Below are positions 1 to 4,583 of a stretch of DNA of 7,625 bases, piece by piece. The stretch spans positions 1-7,625 of the forward strand of contig CACYNZ010000181.1 in NCBI GenBank assembly GCA_902775835.1. The letters are read 5' to 3'. The translations under genes were made by a program, and so were the position numbers. Numbering within the stretch: the first letter of the stretch is position 1; the number at the start of each line of letters is the position of its first letter. The notes under the pieces were generated by a model. It saw only the letters and a list, made by a program, of their open reading frames with translations, was not told the DNA's origin and made no database searches. The DNA is from an uncultured Eubacteriales bacterium (GTDB lineage: Bacteria; Bacillota_A; Clostridia; Christensenellales; Aristaeellaceae).

Positions 1-152
1 TTCCGTTTCAAGCAAACATCCGTAACCAATCCCAAGCCTGTCTCAGGATCAATCCTAGGCATATTTCCCGCATCAGGATCTCCATTCGGATTACCGTTTT
101 CAACATCAAAAAGCACTACAAAATCATTTCGATTACGAATAGGTTCACGCAT
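1..152 (-). CDS. cas7: Type I-C CRISPR-associated protein Cas7 (Csd2), N-terminal part, runs off window
   Basis: This is the first 50 codons of a gene that continues past the left edge and is too short for ordinary ORF listing. Reading from the ATG at 152, the peptide opens [20 protein letters not shown] and continues [19 protein letters not shown], then a LVTDVCLKR stretch. That block (residues about 17-50) is the hallmark N-terminus of Csd2/Cas7c, the backbone subunit that polymerises along the crRNA in the type I-C Cascade complex. A strong ribosome binding site, AAGGAGGA (161-168), sits 8 bases before the ATG. The gene begins 18 bases after the stop of a phage-type replication gene and is probably transcribed with it. 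In ordinary type I-C loci the gene before cas7 is cas8c, preceded by cas5 and cas3; none of these is here. Family identity is confident. Whether a functional Cascade, cas3, adaptation genes or an array follow cannot be seen. Confidence 0.92.
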   Translation of the reverse strand, partial: MREPIRNRNDFVVLFDVENGNPNGDPDAGNMPRIDPETGLGLVTDVCLKR

Positions 153-170
153 TTTTATTCTCCTCCTTCT

Positions 171-638
171 TTACATAGCGGGCCTGACTTTGATGGTAGT
201 AAACTGATTAATATTTTTATTCTCTTTATTCTCTTTATTCTTATCTGCACTGGGAATCTCTGGGAAATCACTGGGAATTCCCTGTGAATGTTCACGCAAT
301 TGATAGACTTTGTTTTCCAATCTCAGATTTTGATACTCTTTCTCGAATCTTGTCTTTGTCACGTTCTTGCTATCTTTGTTGATTTCATAATTGTGTACAT
401 ACCAGTGACGAACAACTGTGCATGAATCGAATTTGATCAAAAACCCAAGATCATAGAGGGCTTGTAAATCTGACTCTGGAAGTCCCAATAATTTCCTGGT
501 CGAATTAACCGCTGTTGTAAAACCCTGATCGTCTGCGGTTACCATGATCCGAATATATAAGTATTGCTGTTCCAGGGATAACTCGTTGAATTCATCGCTA
601 GCAAGGAAACCAGTGGAAACCATTCGTTTAGCTGCCAT
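171..638 (-). CDS. Short phage replisome-organiser-like / replication initiation protein (N-terminal domain only)
   Basis: This 155-residue protein resembles the N-terminal winged-helix domain of phage and satellite replisome organisers. The recognisable features are the start MAAKRMVSTGFLASDEFNEL, the TADDQGF segment (residues 35-40), a KLLGLPESDLQALYDLGFLI-type helix block (49-68) and the VVRHWYVHNYE motif (75-84). In the family this domain binds replication-origin DNA and is usually followed by a charged Lys/Glu/Asn linker and a second domain for helicase loading, giving proteins of roughly 250-300 residues. Here the linker (KNKENKENKN, 133-142), encoded by 9-base repeats, is followed by only 13 residues. 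The C-terminal domain therefore appears absent, and cas7 begins right after. The ATG at 638 overlaps the end of the upstream HTH_17 gene by 11 bases, suggesting translational coupling. The domain assignment is from motif memory; replication function is inferred. Confidence 0.72.
   Translation of the reverse strand: MAAKRMVSTGFLASDEFNELSLEQQYLYIRIMVTADDQGFTTAVNSTRKLLGLPESDLQALYDLGFLIKFDSCTVVRHWYVHNYEINKDSKNVTKTRFEKEYQNLRLENKVYQLREHSQGIPSDFPEIPSADKNKENKENKNINQFTTIKVRPAM
219..245. repeat. 9-base tandem repeat within the replisome-organiser-like gene
   Basis: The plus strand reads ATTCTCTTT at 219-227 and again at 228-236, followed by a diverged copy, ATTCTTATC, at 237-245. On the coding (minus) strand this gives the KNKENKENKN linker. 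Because the unit is nine bases, copy-number change keeps the reading frame, so the linker length could vary among relatives. Confidence 0.8.
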
Positions 639-849
639 GTATCAGCGTCACCTTCTTGTCATTTTCATCTCCCAGTTCAAAACCCTGGAATAGAACCCGT
701 TGCAGCAGCTCCACATTCCATCTGAGAGTCCTTCTTTCCTCTCCGCTCCCGATCACAATCGCAGGATACCTTCCCTGCCGGAAACCTCTGCGCAGTTCAT
801 ACTGAGACAGCCCTGTCTGTTCAGCAGCTTTCTTTGTATTTACCAGCAT
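628..849 (-). CDS. Excisionase / MerR-like HTH_17 DNA-binding protein
   Basis: This 73-residue protein begins NTKKAAEQTGLSQYELRRG followed by FRQGRYPAIVIG (residues 4-34). That is the pattern of the small winged-helix HTH_17/excisionase family: a helix-turn-helix over residues about 6-24, then a wing with a basic RQGRYP turn, then RRTLRWN where these proteins often place the second strand. Such proteins act as recombination directionality factors (Xis) or AlpA-like regulators in integrative elements. It is the second gene of the minus-strand early operon, starting 4 bases after the stop of the upstream HTH gene. Its ribosome binding site (GGAGAGGAG, about 857-865) lies inside that gene. Its 3' end overlaps the replication gene by 11 bases. 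With an integrase nearby and no other Xis candidate, excisionase is the best guess; transcriptional activator is the alternative. Confidence 0.7.
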   Translation of the reverse strand: MLVNTKKAAEQTGLSQYELRRGFRQGRYPAIVIGSGEERRTLRWNVELLQRVLFQGFELGDENDKKVTLIHGS

Positions 850-853
850 GCAT

Positions 854-1045
854 TCAGCTCCTCTCCTGTTCCCTGGTATTCACAATCTCATCAATGGCCT
901 TCCTGACCTTTTCCAGGCGATCTCCTTCCAGTTCATGCCGGAACCAACGGGTCATACTCGCTTCACCCATACCCATCTGCTCAGCAATCTGCCAGAACTT
1001 GATACCATTCTTTTTCATGACTTCCCGGATAGCTATGTTGGTCAT
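854..1045 (-). CDS. Small XRE-like helix-turn-helix regulator
   Basis: This 63-residue protein is almost entirely a helix-turn-helix domain: IREVMKKNGIKFWQIAEQMG (residues 6-25) carries helices 1-2, and GEASMTRWFRHEL (27-39) the recognition helix. A closing helix, RLEKVRKAIDEIV, spans residues 43-55. The size and its first place in the leftward operon match Cro-like or early regulators of prophages and satellites. The ATG at 1045 has AAGGAG (1054-1059) 8 bases upstream. It faces the control region with divergent promoters and repeated half-sites, which it or the divergent gene product could bind. The fold is confident from the pattern; its exact role (repressor, antirepressor, activator) is not determinable from sequence. 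Confidence 0.75.
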   Translation of the reverse strand: MTNIAIREVMKKNGIKFWQIAEQMGMGEASMTRWFRHELEGDRLEKVRKAIDEIVNTREQERS

Positions 1046-1082
1046 TACATCAGCTCCTTATTACATTTATTTCGTGACCCCC

Positions 1083-1111
1083 TTGAGCGATCACGATCAT
1101 GATGATAGAAT
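1083..1111 (+). promoter_or_regulatory. Putative promoter of the rightward zinc-protein/integrase operon
   Basis: On the plus strand TTGAGC (1083-1088), a 17-base spacer and TAGAAT (1106-1111) fit a vegetative sigma factor promoter (4/6 and 5/6 matches). It would give a leader of about 55 bases before the ATG at 1172. The inverted repeat at 1120-1143 covers the expected transcription start, a position typical of a repressor operator. Confidence 0.5.
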
Positions 1112-1130
1112 ACCTGTGAAATGTTTGCAA
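1102..1130 (-). promoter_or_regulatory. Putative promoter of the leftward early operon
   Basis: On the minus strand a -35-like TTGCAA (1125-1130) is separated by 17 bases from a -10-like TATCAT (1102-1107), about 57 bases before the ATG at 1045. The -35 box lies inside the inverted repeat at 1120-1143, so a protein bound there would block it. The -10 box overlaps the -10 of the opposing promoter by two bases, so the two cannot be occupied together. Confidence 0.5.
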
Positions 1131-1155
1131 TATATCAAACATTAACACAAACATT
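1120..1155. promoter_or_regulatory. Putative operator: inverted repeat plus an additional half-site
   Basis: AATGTTTG (1120-1127) and its exact reverse complement CAAACATT (1136-1143) are separated by 8 bases. A third copy of CAAACATT follows at 1148-1155, exactly 12 bases from the second. The cluster overlaps the -35 of the leftward promoter and the start region of the rightward one. Such an array is what a lysogeny-type switch would use. The cognate protein is not identified; the small HTH protein and the zinc-knuckle protein are candidates. Confidence 0.6.
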
Positions 1156-1171
1156 GAAGGGGGGGATATAT

Positions 1172-1996
1172 ATGGAAATCACAAAAATGCTGTACTGTTT
1201 CACACACTCTAACCCTGGACTCAAGATTCGCTATAAAGCAACCAAGGAAGAGCTAATCAGCATTGCGGACTCTATTCGTGACCATAAACCATACTCAGAG
1301 CAATGGGATGCTGATGGTTTGATAACCACTTTCTTTCTAAACGAGAAAGACCTTCAGTCTACTCTCCTGGAATATGAGAAAGACCCGGAAGCCCATGCAG
1401 AAAACCGTGACTTGTGGATTGTCTACCTGTGTTGCTGTGTTATTCTATGGCCTGAATTATCCGAGGAATGGCCTTTCAAGGATACAGAAAAAGACATGGA
1501 GTATATGTGGCGAAAGTCTATGGCTGCTCTGTATCATGTTCCAGAAGAGACGGTACAGAAGACAATGCAGGAGATATTTCCTACACCTGATAAACCGCAC
1601 TACACTCTGTCAAAGAAGGATAAAGCACTGACCGTTATTGGATATGCAACTAGTACCCTTTCTGCTGAAGCCAGGTTTCTAGTGGAAAAAACATCTATAT
1701 CAGAAGTAGTTACTTGCAAAAACAAGCATGATGCATTGATGTACAAGCTGATCCAATGCGTTGAATACCCTGAAGAAACCAAAGGTCAAGTTACTATCAA
1801 AAGATGTAAATGTGATGGCTGCAATGCACTTTTTATCGTTAAGAGAACAGGTGGTAATCGTCAGTATTGTGAGAAACACAGTGGAGCTAGTCAGGCAGTG
1901 AATCGATCTCGCAGAAAGGCTAGAGAGAAGGATGATAAATGCAGCTTGAGAACAGAGGAAACGGGACCTGGAGACTTACCATTCAAGAAGGATTGA
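1172..1996 (+). CDS. Unrecognised protein with C-terminal CGNR-like zinc knuckle
   Basis: I do not recognise this 274-residue protein as a named family. The start is set at the ATG at 1172 (MEITKMLYCF) because AAGGGGGGGA (1157-1166) precedes it; an in-frame ATG at 1121 lies inside the operator and lacks such a site. Most of the protein (residues 1-200) is soluble and probably helical, with a Cys/Trp-rich stretch LWIVYLCCCVILW (81-93). The C-terminus has C214-x2-C217, 15 residues, then C233-x2-H236, followed by an Asn-Arg pair (244-245) and a basic RSRRKAREK tail. This resembles CGNR-type zinc fingers thought to bind DNA. It is divergent from the small HTH gene and overlaps the integrase by 58 bases, the position normally held by the element's repressor. 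A DNA-binding regulator is a reasonable inference, not shown. Confidence 0.65.
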   Translation: MEITKMLYCFTHSNPGLKIRYKATKEELISIADSIRDHKPYSEQWDADGLITTFFLNEKDLQSTLLEYEKDPEAHAENRDLWIVYLCCCVILWPELSEEWPFKDTEKDMEYMWRKSMAALYHVPEETVQKTMQEIFPTPDKPHYTLSKKDKALTVIGYATSTLSAEARFLVEKTSISEVVTCKNKHDALMYKLIQCVEYPEETKGQVTIKRCKCDGCNALFIVKRTGGNRQYCEKHSGASQAVNRSRRKAREKDDKCSLRTEETGPGDLPFKKD

Positions 1997-3132
1997 ACCC
2001 AGACGGAAGTCAGGTACGCTTTAGGAAAACAATCAAAGTGGATCCCAAAAAGTCATTGTCTGTGCAGCGTAAAGAAGCAGAAAAACAAGCTGCTCTGATA
2101 ACTGCTGATTACGAAAGAAAACTCCTCACCAATTCCAAGAAGCTCACATTCAAGGATCTGGCTGAGGAGTATGTGCAGAACTATGTGGACAGGAAAAAGC
2201 TTGCTCCTGCAACAAAGCAGGATTATCTGTTCTTGATTAATGGAAGGCTTGTTCCATACTTTGGGAAAAAGTATGTTCAAGATCTGACTGCCCGAGATAT
2301 CAACAAATTCTATTCACAGCTTGATTCAGAATCTGCACTCTCTGCAAGGAGCAAAAGCGGAAAGCTTTCCGGAACCACAAAGCATAGATATCATACCATG
2401 CTGCATGCGATGCTGTCATTTGCCGTGAAAACCGGAATCATCTCAGTGAATCCAGCCGATCAGGTTGAACCGCCCAAAAAAGACACGAAAGAAACTCAGT
2501 GGTATGAACCGGATCAGGTAGGCCAGCTCCTGGCGATACTTGACCAGCTCCCTGACATTCAATGGAAAACCTATTTCTATATTGCGATCTATACCGGAAT
2601 GCGGCCCGGGGAAATGATTGGATTGAACTGGTCAGATATTGAGGGAGATGTTATTCACATCACTGCAGCAGCAACTTATATCGTTGGCAAAGGAACAGTC
2701 CGGAAAGATTCACCCAAAACAAAATCCAGCATCAGGAATGTAAAGCTGACTCCTTCCCTTTGTGATCTGCTCAAACAGCACAAGGTTGATCAAGCCAGAA
2801 AGAAACTCCAGTTTGGTGAAGACTGGCCTGAACCGGAAGCTGTGTTCACCACCAGGGAAGGATACCGCATGCAGATTTCCTCGCCTACACAGAAGTTTCA
2901 GAAGATTCTGAAGGCAAACAATCTTCCGACCATTACTCTGTATGGACTCAGGCACACAAATGCCACAATCCTGATTGCGAATGGAGTCTCTGTCCGAGAT
3001 GTGGCTGCTCATTTGGGACACTCCCAGACCAGCACCACCATGAACATTTATGCCCATGCCCTTCAGGACTCGGAAGAGAAAGCAGTATCCGCTTTTGACC
3101 AGGCAATGAAGGAAGTACGGAGAAAGGCTTGA
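1939..3132 (+). CDS. int: Tyrosine recombinase / integrase of the mobile element
   Basis: This 397-residue phage-type integrase has an N-terminal arm-binding domain (residues 1-65, GTWRLTIQEG... beta strands), a SAM-like core-binding domain (about 70-175, FKDLAEEYV to NPADQVEPP) and a C-terminal catalytic domain. Catalytic positions are R222 (TGMRPGE), K262 (PKTKSS), R338 (YGLRHT), H361 (HLGHS) and nucleophile Y371 (NIYAHA). The first position of the HxxR box is Y335 rather than His. Length is normal for ICE and prophage integrases. The ATG at 1939 has GAGAAGGA (1925-1932) 6 bases upstream and overlaps the preceding gene, so the two are likely cotranscribed. The gene points at the 3' end of tRNA-Arg, 119 bases downstream, as expected for an enzyme that integrates there. 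It would catalyse site-specific integration and, with an excisionase, excision. Confidence 0.95.
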   Translation: MQLENRGNGTWRLTIQEGLNPDGSQVRFRKTIKVDPKKSLSVQRKEAEKQAALITADYERKLLTNSKKLTFKDLAEEYVQNYVDRKKLAPATKQDYLFLINGRLVPYFGKKYVQDLTARDINKFYSQLDSESALSARSKSGKLSGTTKHRYHTMLHAMLSFAVKTGIISVNPADQVEPPKKDTKETQWYEPDQVGQLLAILDQLPDIQWKTYFYIAIYTGMRPGEMIGLNWSDIEGDVIHITAAATYIVGKGTVRKDSPKTKSSIRNVKLTPSLCDLLKQHKVDQARKKLQFGEDWPEPEAVFTTREGYRMQISSPTQKFQKILKANNLPTITLYGLRHTNATILIANGVSVRDVAAHLGHSQTSTTMNIYAHALQDSEEKAVSAFDQAMKEVRRKA

Positions 3133-3151
3133 TTCATCTGGTTTTTGGATC

Positions 3152-3175
3152 AACTCCCCCCAAAACTCCCCCCAA
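3152..3175. repeat. Perfect 12-base tandem repeat, candidate integrase arm-type sites
   Basis: AACTCCCCCCAA occurs at 3152-3163 and immediately again at 3164-3175. It lies between the integrase stop and the tRNA, 76 bases from the tRNA 3' end. Integrases with an N-terminal arm-binding domain use short direct repeats flanking the core att site, and spacing and position fit that use. Function is inferred from position only. Confidence 0.5.
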
Positions 3176-3199
3176 GGTTCCAAAATACGGATCTTAACA

Positions 3200-3246
3200 G
3201 TGAAAAAGAAAAACCCGAGAGTCCTTATATCACTAAGGTTCTCGGG
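3200..3246 (-). terminator. Intrinsic terminator of tRNA-Arg, on the element side
   Basis: The minus strand reads CCCGAGA (3240-3246), an inner ACCTTA/TAAGG stem extension, TCTCGGG (3214-3220), then a T-rich tract (3200-3213). The perfect 7-base GC-rich stem followed by U-rich RNA is a standard rho-independent terminator, 6 bases beyond the tRNA 3' end. Because the att core is expected inside the tRNA, this terminator was probably brought in by the element. Confidence 0.85.
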
Positions 3247-3251
3247 ATGTG

Positions 3252-3290
3252 TGTGCCTGGCAGGATTCGAACCTGTGGCCTTCAGAGTCG
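3252..3290. other. Putative attachment site (att core) at the tRNA-Arg 3' end
   Basis: The integrase gene faces the 3' half of an intact tRNA, and the flanking DNA changes from AT-richer element to GC-richer chromosome here. Integrative elements commonly recombine in the T-arm or anticodon arm and restore the tRNA 3' end. The exact core cannot be set because the second copy, at the other end of the element, is outside the window; the range given is the likely maximum. Confidence 0.55.
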
Positions 3291-3325
3291 GAGTCTGACA
3301 CTCTATCCAGCTGAGCTACAGGCAC
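3252..3325 (-). tRNA. tRNA-Arg (anticodon CCG)
   Basis: This is a 74-base cloverleaf. The acceptor stem GTGCCTG/CAGGCAC is perfect; the D-arm GCTC...GAGT has one G-U pair; the anticodon stem TCAGA/TCTGA encloses the loop CTCCGAC with anticodon CCG, reading CGG arginine codons. The variable loop is AGGCC, and the T-arm is ACAGG-TTCGAAT-CCTGC with an A49-C65 mismatch at its base. The discriminator base is A. CCA is not encoded (CAC follows), so it is added after transcription. The gene is intact although an element is inserted at its 3' end. It has its own promoter and terminator and lies downstream of the ROK kinase on the same strand. Confidence 0.96.
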
Positions 3326-3338
3326 ATGCGACCATAAC

Positions 3339-3367
3339 AGTATAGCATTCCAAACCGAAACTGTCAA
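3339..3367 (-). promoter_or_regulatory. Promoter of tRNA-Arg
   Basis: On the minus strand a perfect -35 TTGACA (3362-3367), a 17-base spacer and -10 TATACT (3339-3344) place the transcription start just before the tRNA at 3325. This is a near-consensus vegetative promoter, as usual for stable RNA. A 10-base palindrome, CGTCATGACG (3370-3379), sits directly upstream, between the ROK stop codon and the -35 box. Confidence 0.85.
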
Positions 3368-3392
3368 ACCGTCATGACGCACTTCAAAAACT

Positions 3393-4340
3393 TCACTCTT
3401 CAATCTGCCCGTTCATTTTCTGCAGAACATAGCGTGCTGCACCGAGCATTCCTGCCCGGTTACCCAGCTCCGCAATACAAACCCTGGCCTTTTTGCTGGC
3501 GAGCACAGAATACTTTTCGTACGCCCGGGTGACAGGATCAAGGAGCATGCTGCCGGCCGCTGTCACGCCGCCGCCCAGCACATACAGATCCGGATCCAGC
3601 AGGAGTCCTGCCCTTGCAAGAGCCATGCCCAGGAAAGTGCAGCAGCGCTCAATGGTTTCGCGGCTCAGTTCGTCACCGTTGGCGGCCGCTTCAAACACGT
3701 CTCTGCTGCTCAGTTTATCCTTGCCACACAGGACGGATTTCTGTCCGGCCTGCATGCGTCTTCTGGCTTCCCGCACAAAGCCGCCCGCGGAAGCAATCTG
3801 ATCCAGACAGCCTGTCTGACCGCAGTTGCATTTTTCCGTTTCCTCCGGGTTCACCTGTATATGGCCGATCTCACCGGCAAGTCCGTTTCGGCCTACAATG
3901 ACCTTCCCGTGGATGATAACCGACCCGCCGACACCGGTGCCGAGGGTAATCATCATCATGGAGTCCGCGCCACGCCCGGCACCCTGCCAGGCTTCTCCCA
4001 GCGCTGCCATATTGGCATCATTCCCCGCTCGCACCGGCAGATCCCAGAGTGCCCTGAAAGACTTCTCCGGCTCAAATGCACGCCATCCGAGATCCACGCA
4101 GGCATTGACCCATCCATCACGGTTCACCGGTCCGGGGATGCCAAGACCAGCACAGTCAATACTCCCGCCAGTCCGCGCTTCCCATGCCTTCAGTTCGCGG
4201 ACTGCCGCCTCCAGAATATGATTCCCTCCGTCGCTCCGGTCTGTCGGTATTTTCCAGTGCTCCATCAGCATGCCGTCTTCCCGGACGATTCCCAGCTTGG
4301 TATCCGTTCCCCCGATATCCACTCCAGCAGCCAGTCTCAT
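3393..4340 (-). CDS. ROK family sugar kinase (glucokinase-like)
   Basis: This 315-residue protein is of normal ROK length, starting at the ATG at 4340 after GGAGG (4348-4352). A TTG five codons upstream lies over that ribosome binding site and is less likely. The ATP phosphate motif is DIGGTDTK (residues 8-15). The catalytic Asp is D108 in GNDANMAALGE. The second phosphate loop is LGTGVGGSV (133-141), and the ROK signature runs on to GEIGHI, where E157 and H160 contact sugar. The zinc-binding CxCGxxGC gives C171, C173 and C178. There is no N-terminal helix-turn-helix, so it is a kinase rather than a ROK repressor. It would phosphorylate glucose or a related hexose with ATP in the cytoplasm; the exact sugar is unknown. 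It is the last gene of the glycosidase operon but follows an intrinsic terminator hairpin. No clear terminator follows, so transcripts may reach the tRNA. Confidence 0.93.
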   Translation of the reverse strand: MRLAAGVDIGGTDTKLGIVREDGMLMEHWKIPTDRSDGGNHILEAAVRELKAWEARTGGSIDCAGLGIPGPVNRDGWVNACVDLGWRAFEPEKSFRALWDLPVRAGNDANMAALGEAWQGAGRGADSMMMITLGTGVGGSVIIHGKVIVGRNGLAGEIGHIQVNPEETEKCNCGQTGCLDQIASAGGFVREARRRMQAGQKSVLCGKDKLSSRDVFEAAANGDELSRETIERCCTFLGMALARAGLLLDPDLYVLGGGVTAAGSMLLDPVTRAYEKYSVLASKKARVCIAELGNRAGMLGAARYVLQKMNGQIEE

Positions 4341-4353
4341 ATTCCGCCTCCAC

Positions 4354-4379
4354 AAAAAGGCCGGGCAGATGCCCGGCCT
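4354..4379 (-). terminator. Intrinsic terminator hairpin between the cysteine-rich gene and the ROK kinase
   Basis: On the minus strand GGCCGGGC (4371-4378) and GCCCGGCC (4359-4366) form a perfect GC-only 8-base stem with a 4-base loop, extended by one A-T pair and followed by TTTTT (4354-4358). It is a strong rho-independent terminator shape. It ends two bases before the GGAGG of the ROK gene, leaving no room for a promoter between, so it probably attenuates rather than fully ends transcription. Confidence 0.85.
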
Positions 4380-4394
4380 ATATTTGAAACCCCA

Positions 4395-4583
4395 TCACTG
4401 AAACAGAAGACAGCCGCTTTCCCGGAATGCCCGGGCCATCTTCTGGAGCTCGTCCTCCGTTGTCCGGAACTGCTTTGCCAGGCAGTGATAACACAGTACA
4501 TACGGACAGGCACGGTTGATGAGCTTTTTGGTCAGGCCGGATTCATCCCGGCCTGTTTCACGCTGACAGTCCCGGCACTTCAT
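4395..4583 (-). CDS. Small cysteine-rich protein, probable zinc-binding, function unknown
   Basis: This 62-residue protein has six cysteines: C3-x2-C6, C26, C31-x2-C34 and C58. The two CxxC pairs around residues 3-6 and 31-34 look like the two knuckles of a treble-clef or zinc-ribbon site. The C-terminal TEDELQKMARAFRESGC (42-58) is probably a helix. I recall similar short proteins in Clostridia ending in a TEEEL...GCTLF-like tail, but no function for them. Its ATG overlaps the GH27 stop codon (ATGA, 4580-4583), so translation is likely coupled. GGAG lies upstream within the GH27 gene. It is followed by the intrinsic terminator. It is real by coupling and composition; a metal-binding or regulatory role in the operon is speculation. 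Confidence 0.75.
   Translation of the reverse strand: MKCRDCQRETGRDESGLTKKLINRACPYVLCYHCLAKQFRTTEDELQKMARAFRESGCLLFQ

Noticed and set aside
1121..1171. Earlier in-frame ATG for the zinc-knuckle gene
   Set aside because: It falls inside the inverted-repeat operator near the promoter and lacks a ribosome binding site, unlike the ATG at 1172.
1..1171. CRISPR array associated with cas7
   Set aside because: No repeat-spacer pattern is present; the 9-base repeats at 219-245 are coding and far too short.
2710..3183. 157-codon minus-strand frame opposite the integrase C-terminus
   Set aside because: It is a shadow of the integrase catalytic domain and has no matching family.
3145..3345. 66-codon plus-strand frame ending in RIRTCGLQSRSLTLYPAELQ
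   Set aside because: It reads through the tRNA-Arg gene in antisense; this peptide is a well-known spurious product of tRNA antisense translation.
3368..3392. Terminator after the ROK gene
   Set aside because: There is a short T run (TTTTT) after the stop codon but no stable stem before it; the CGTCATGACG palindrome lies past it without a following T tract.
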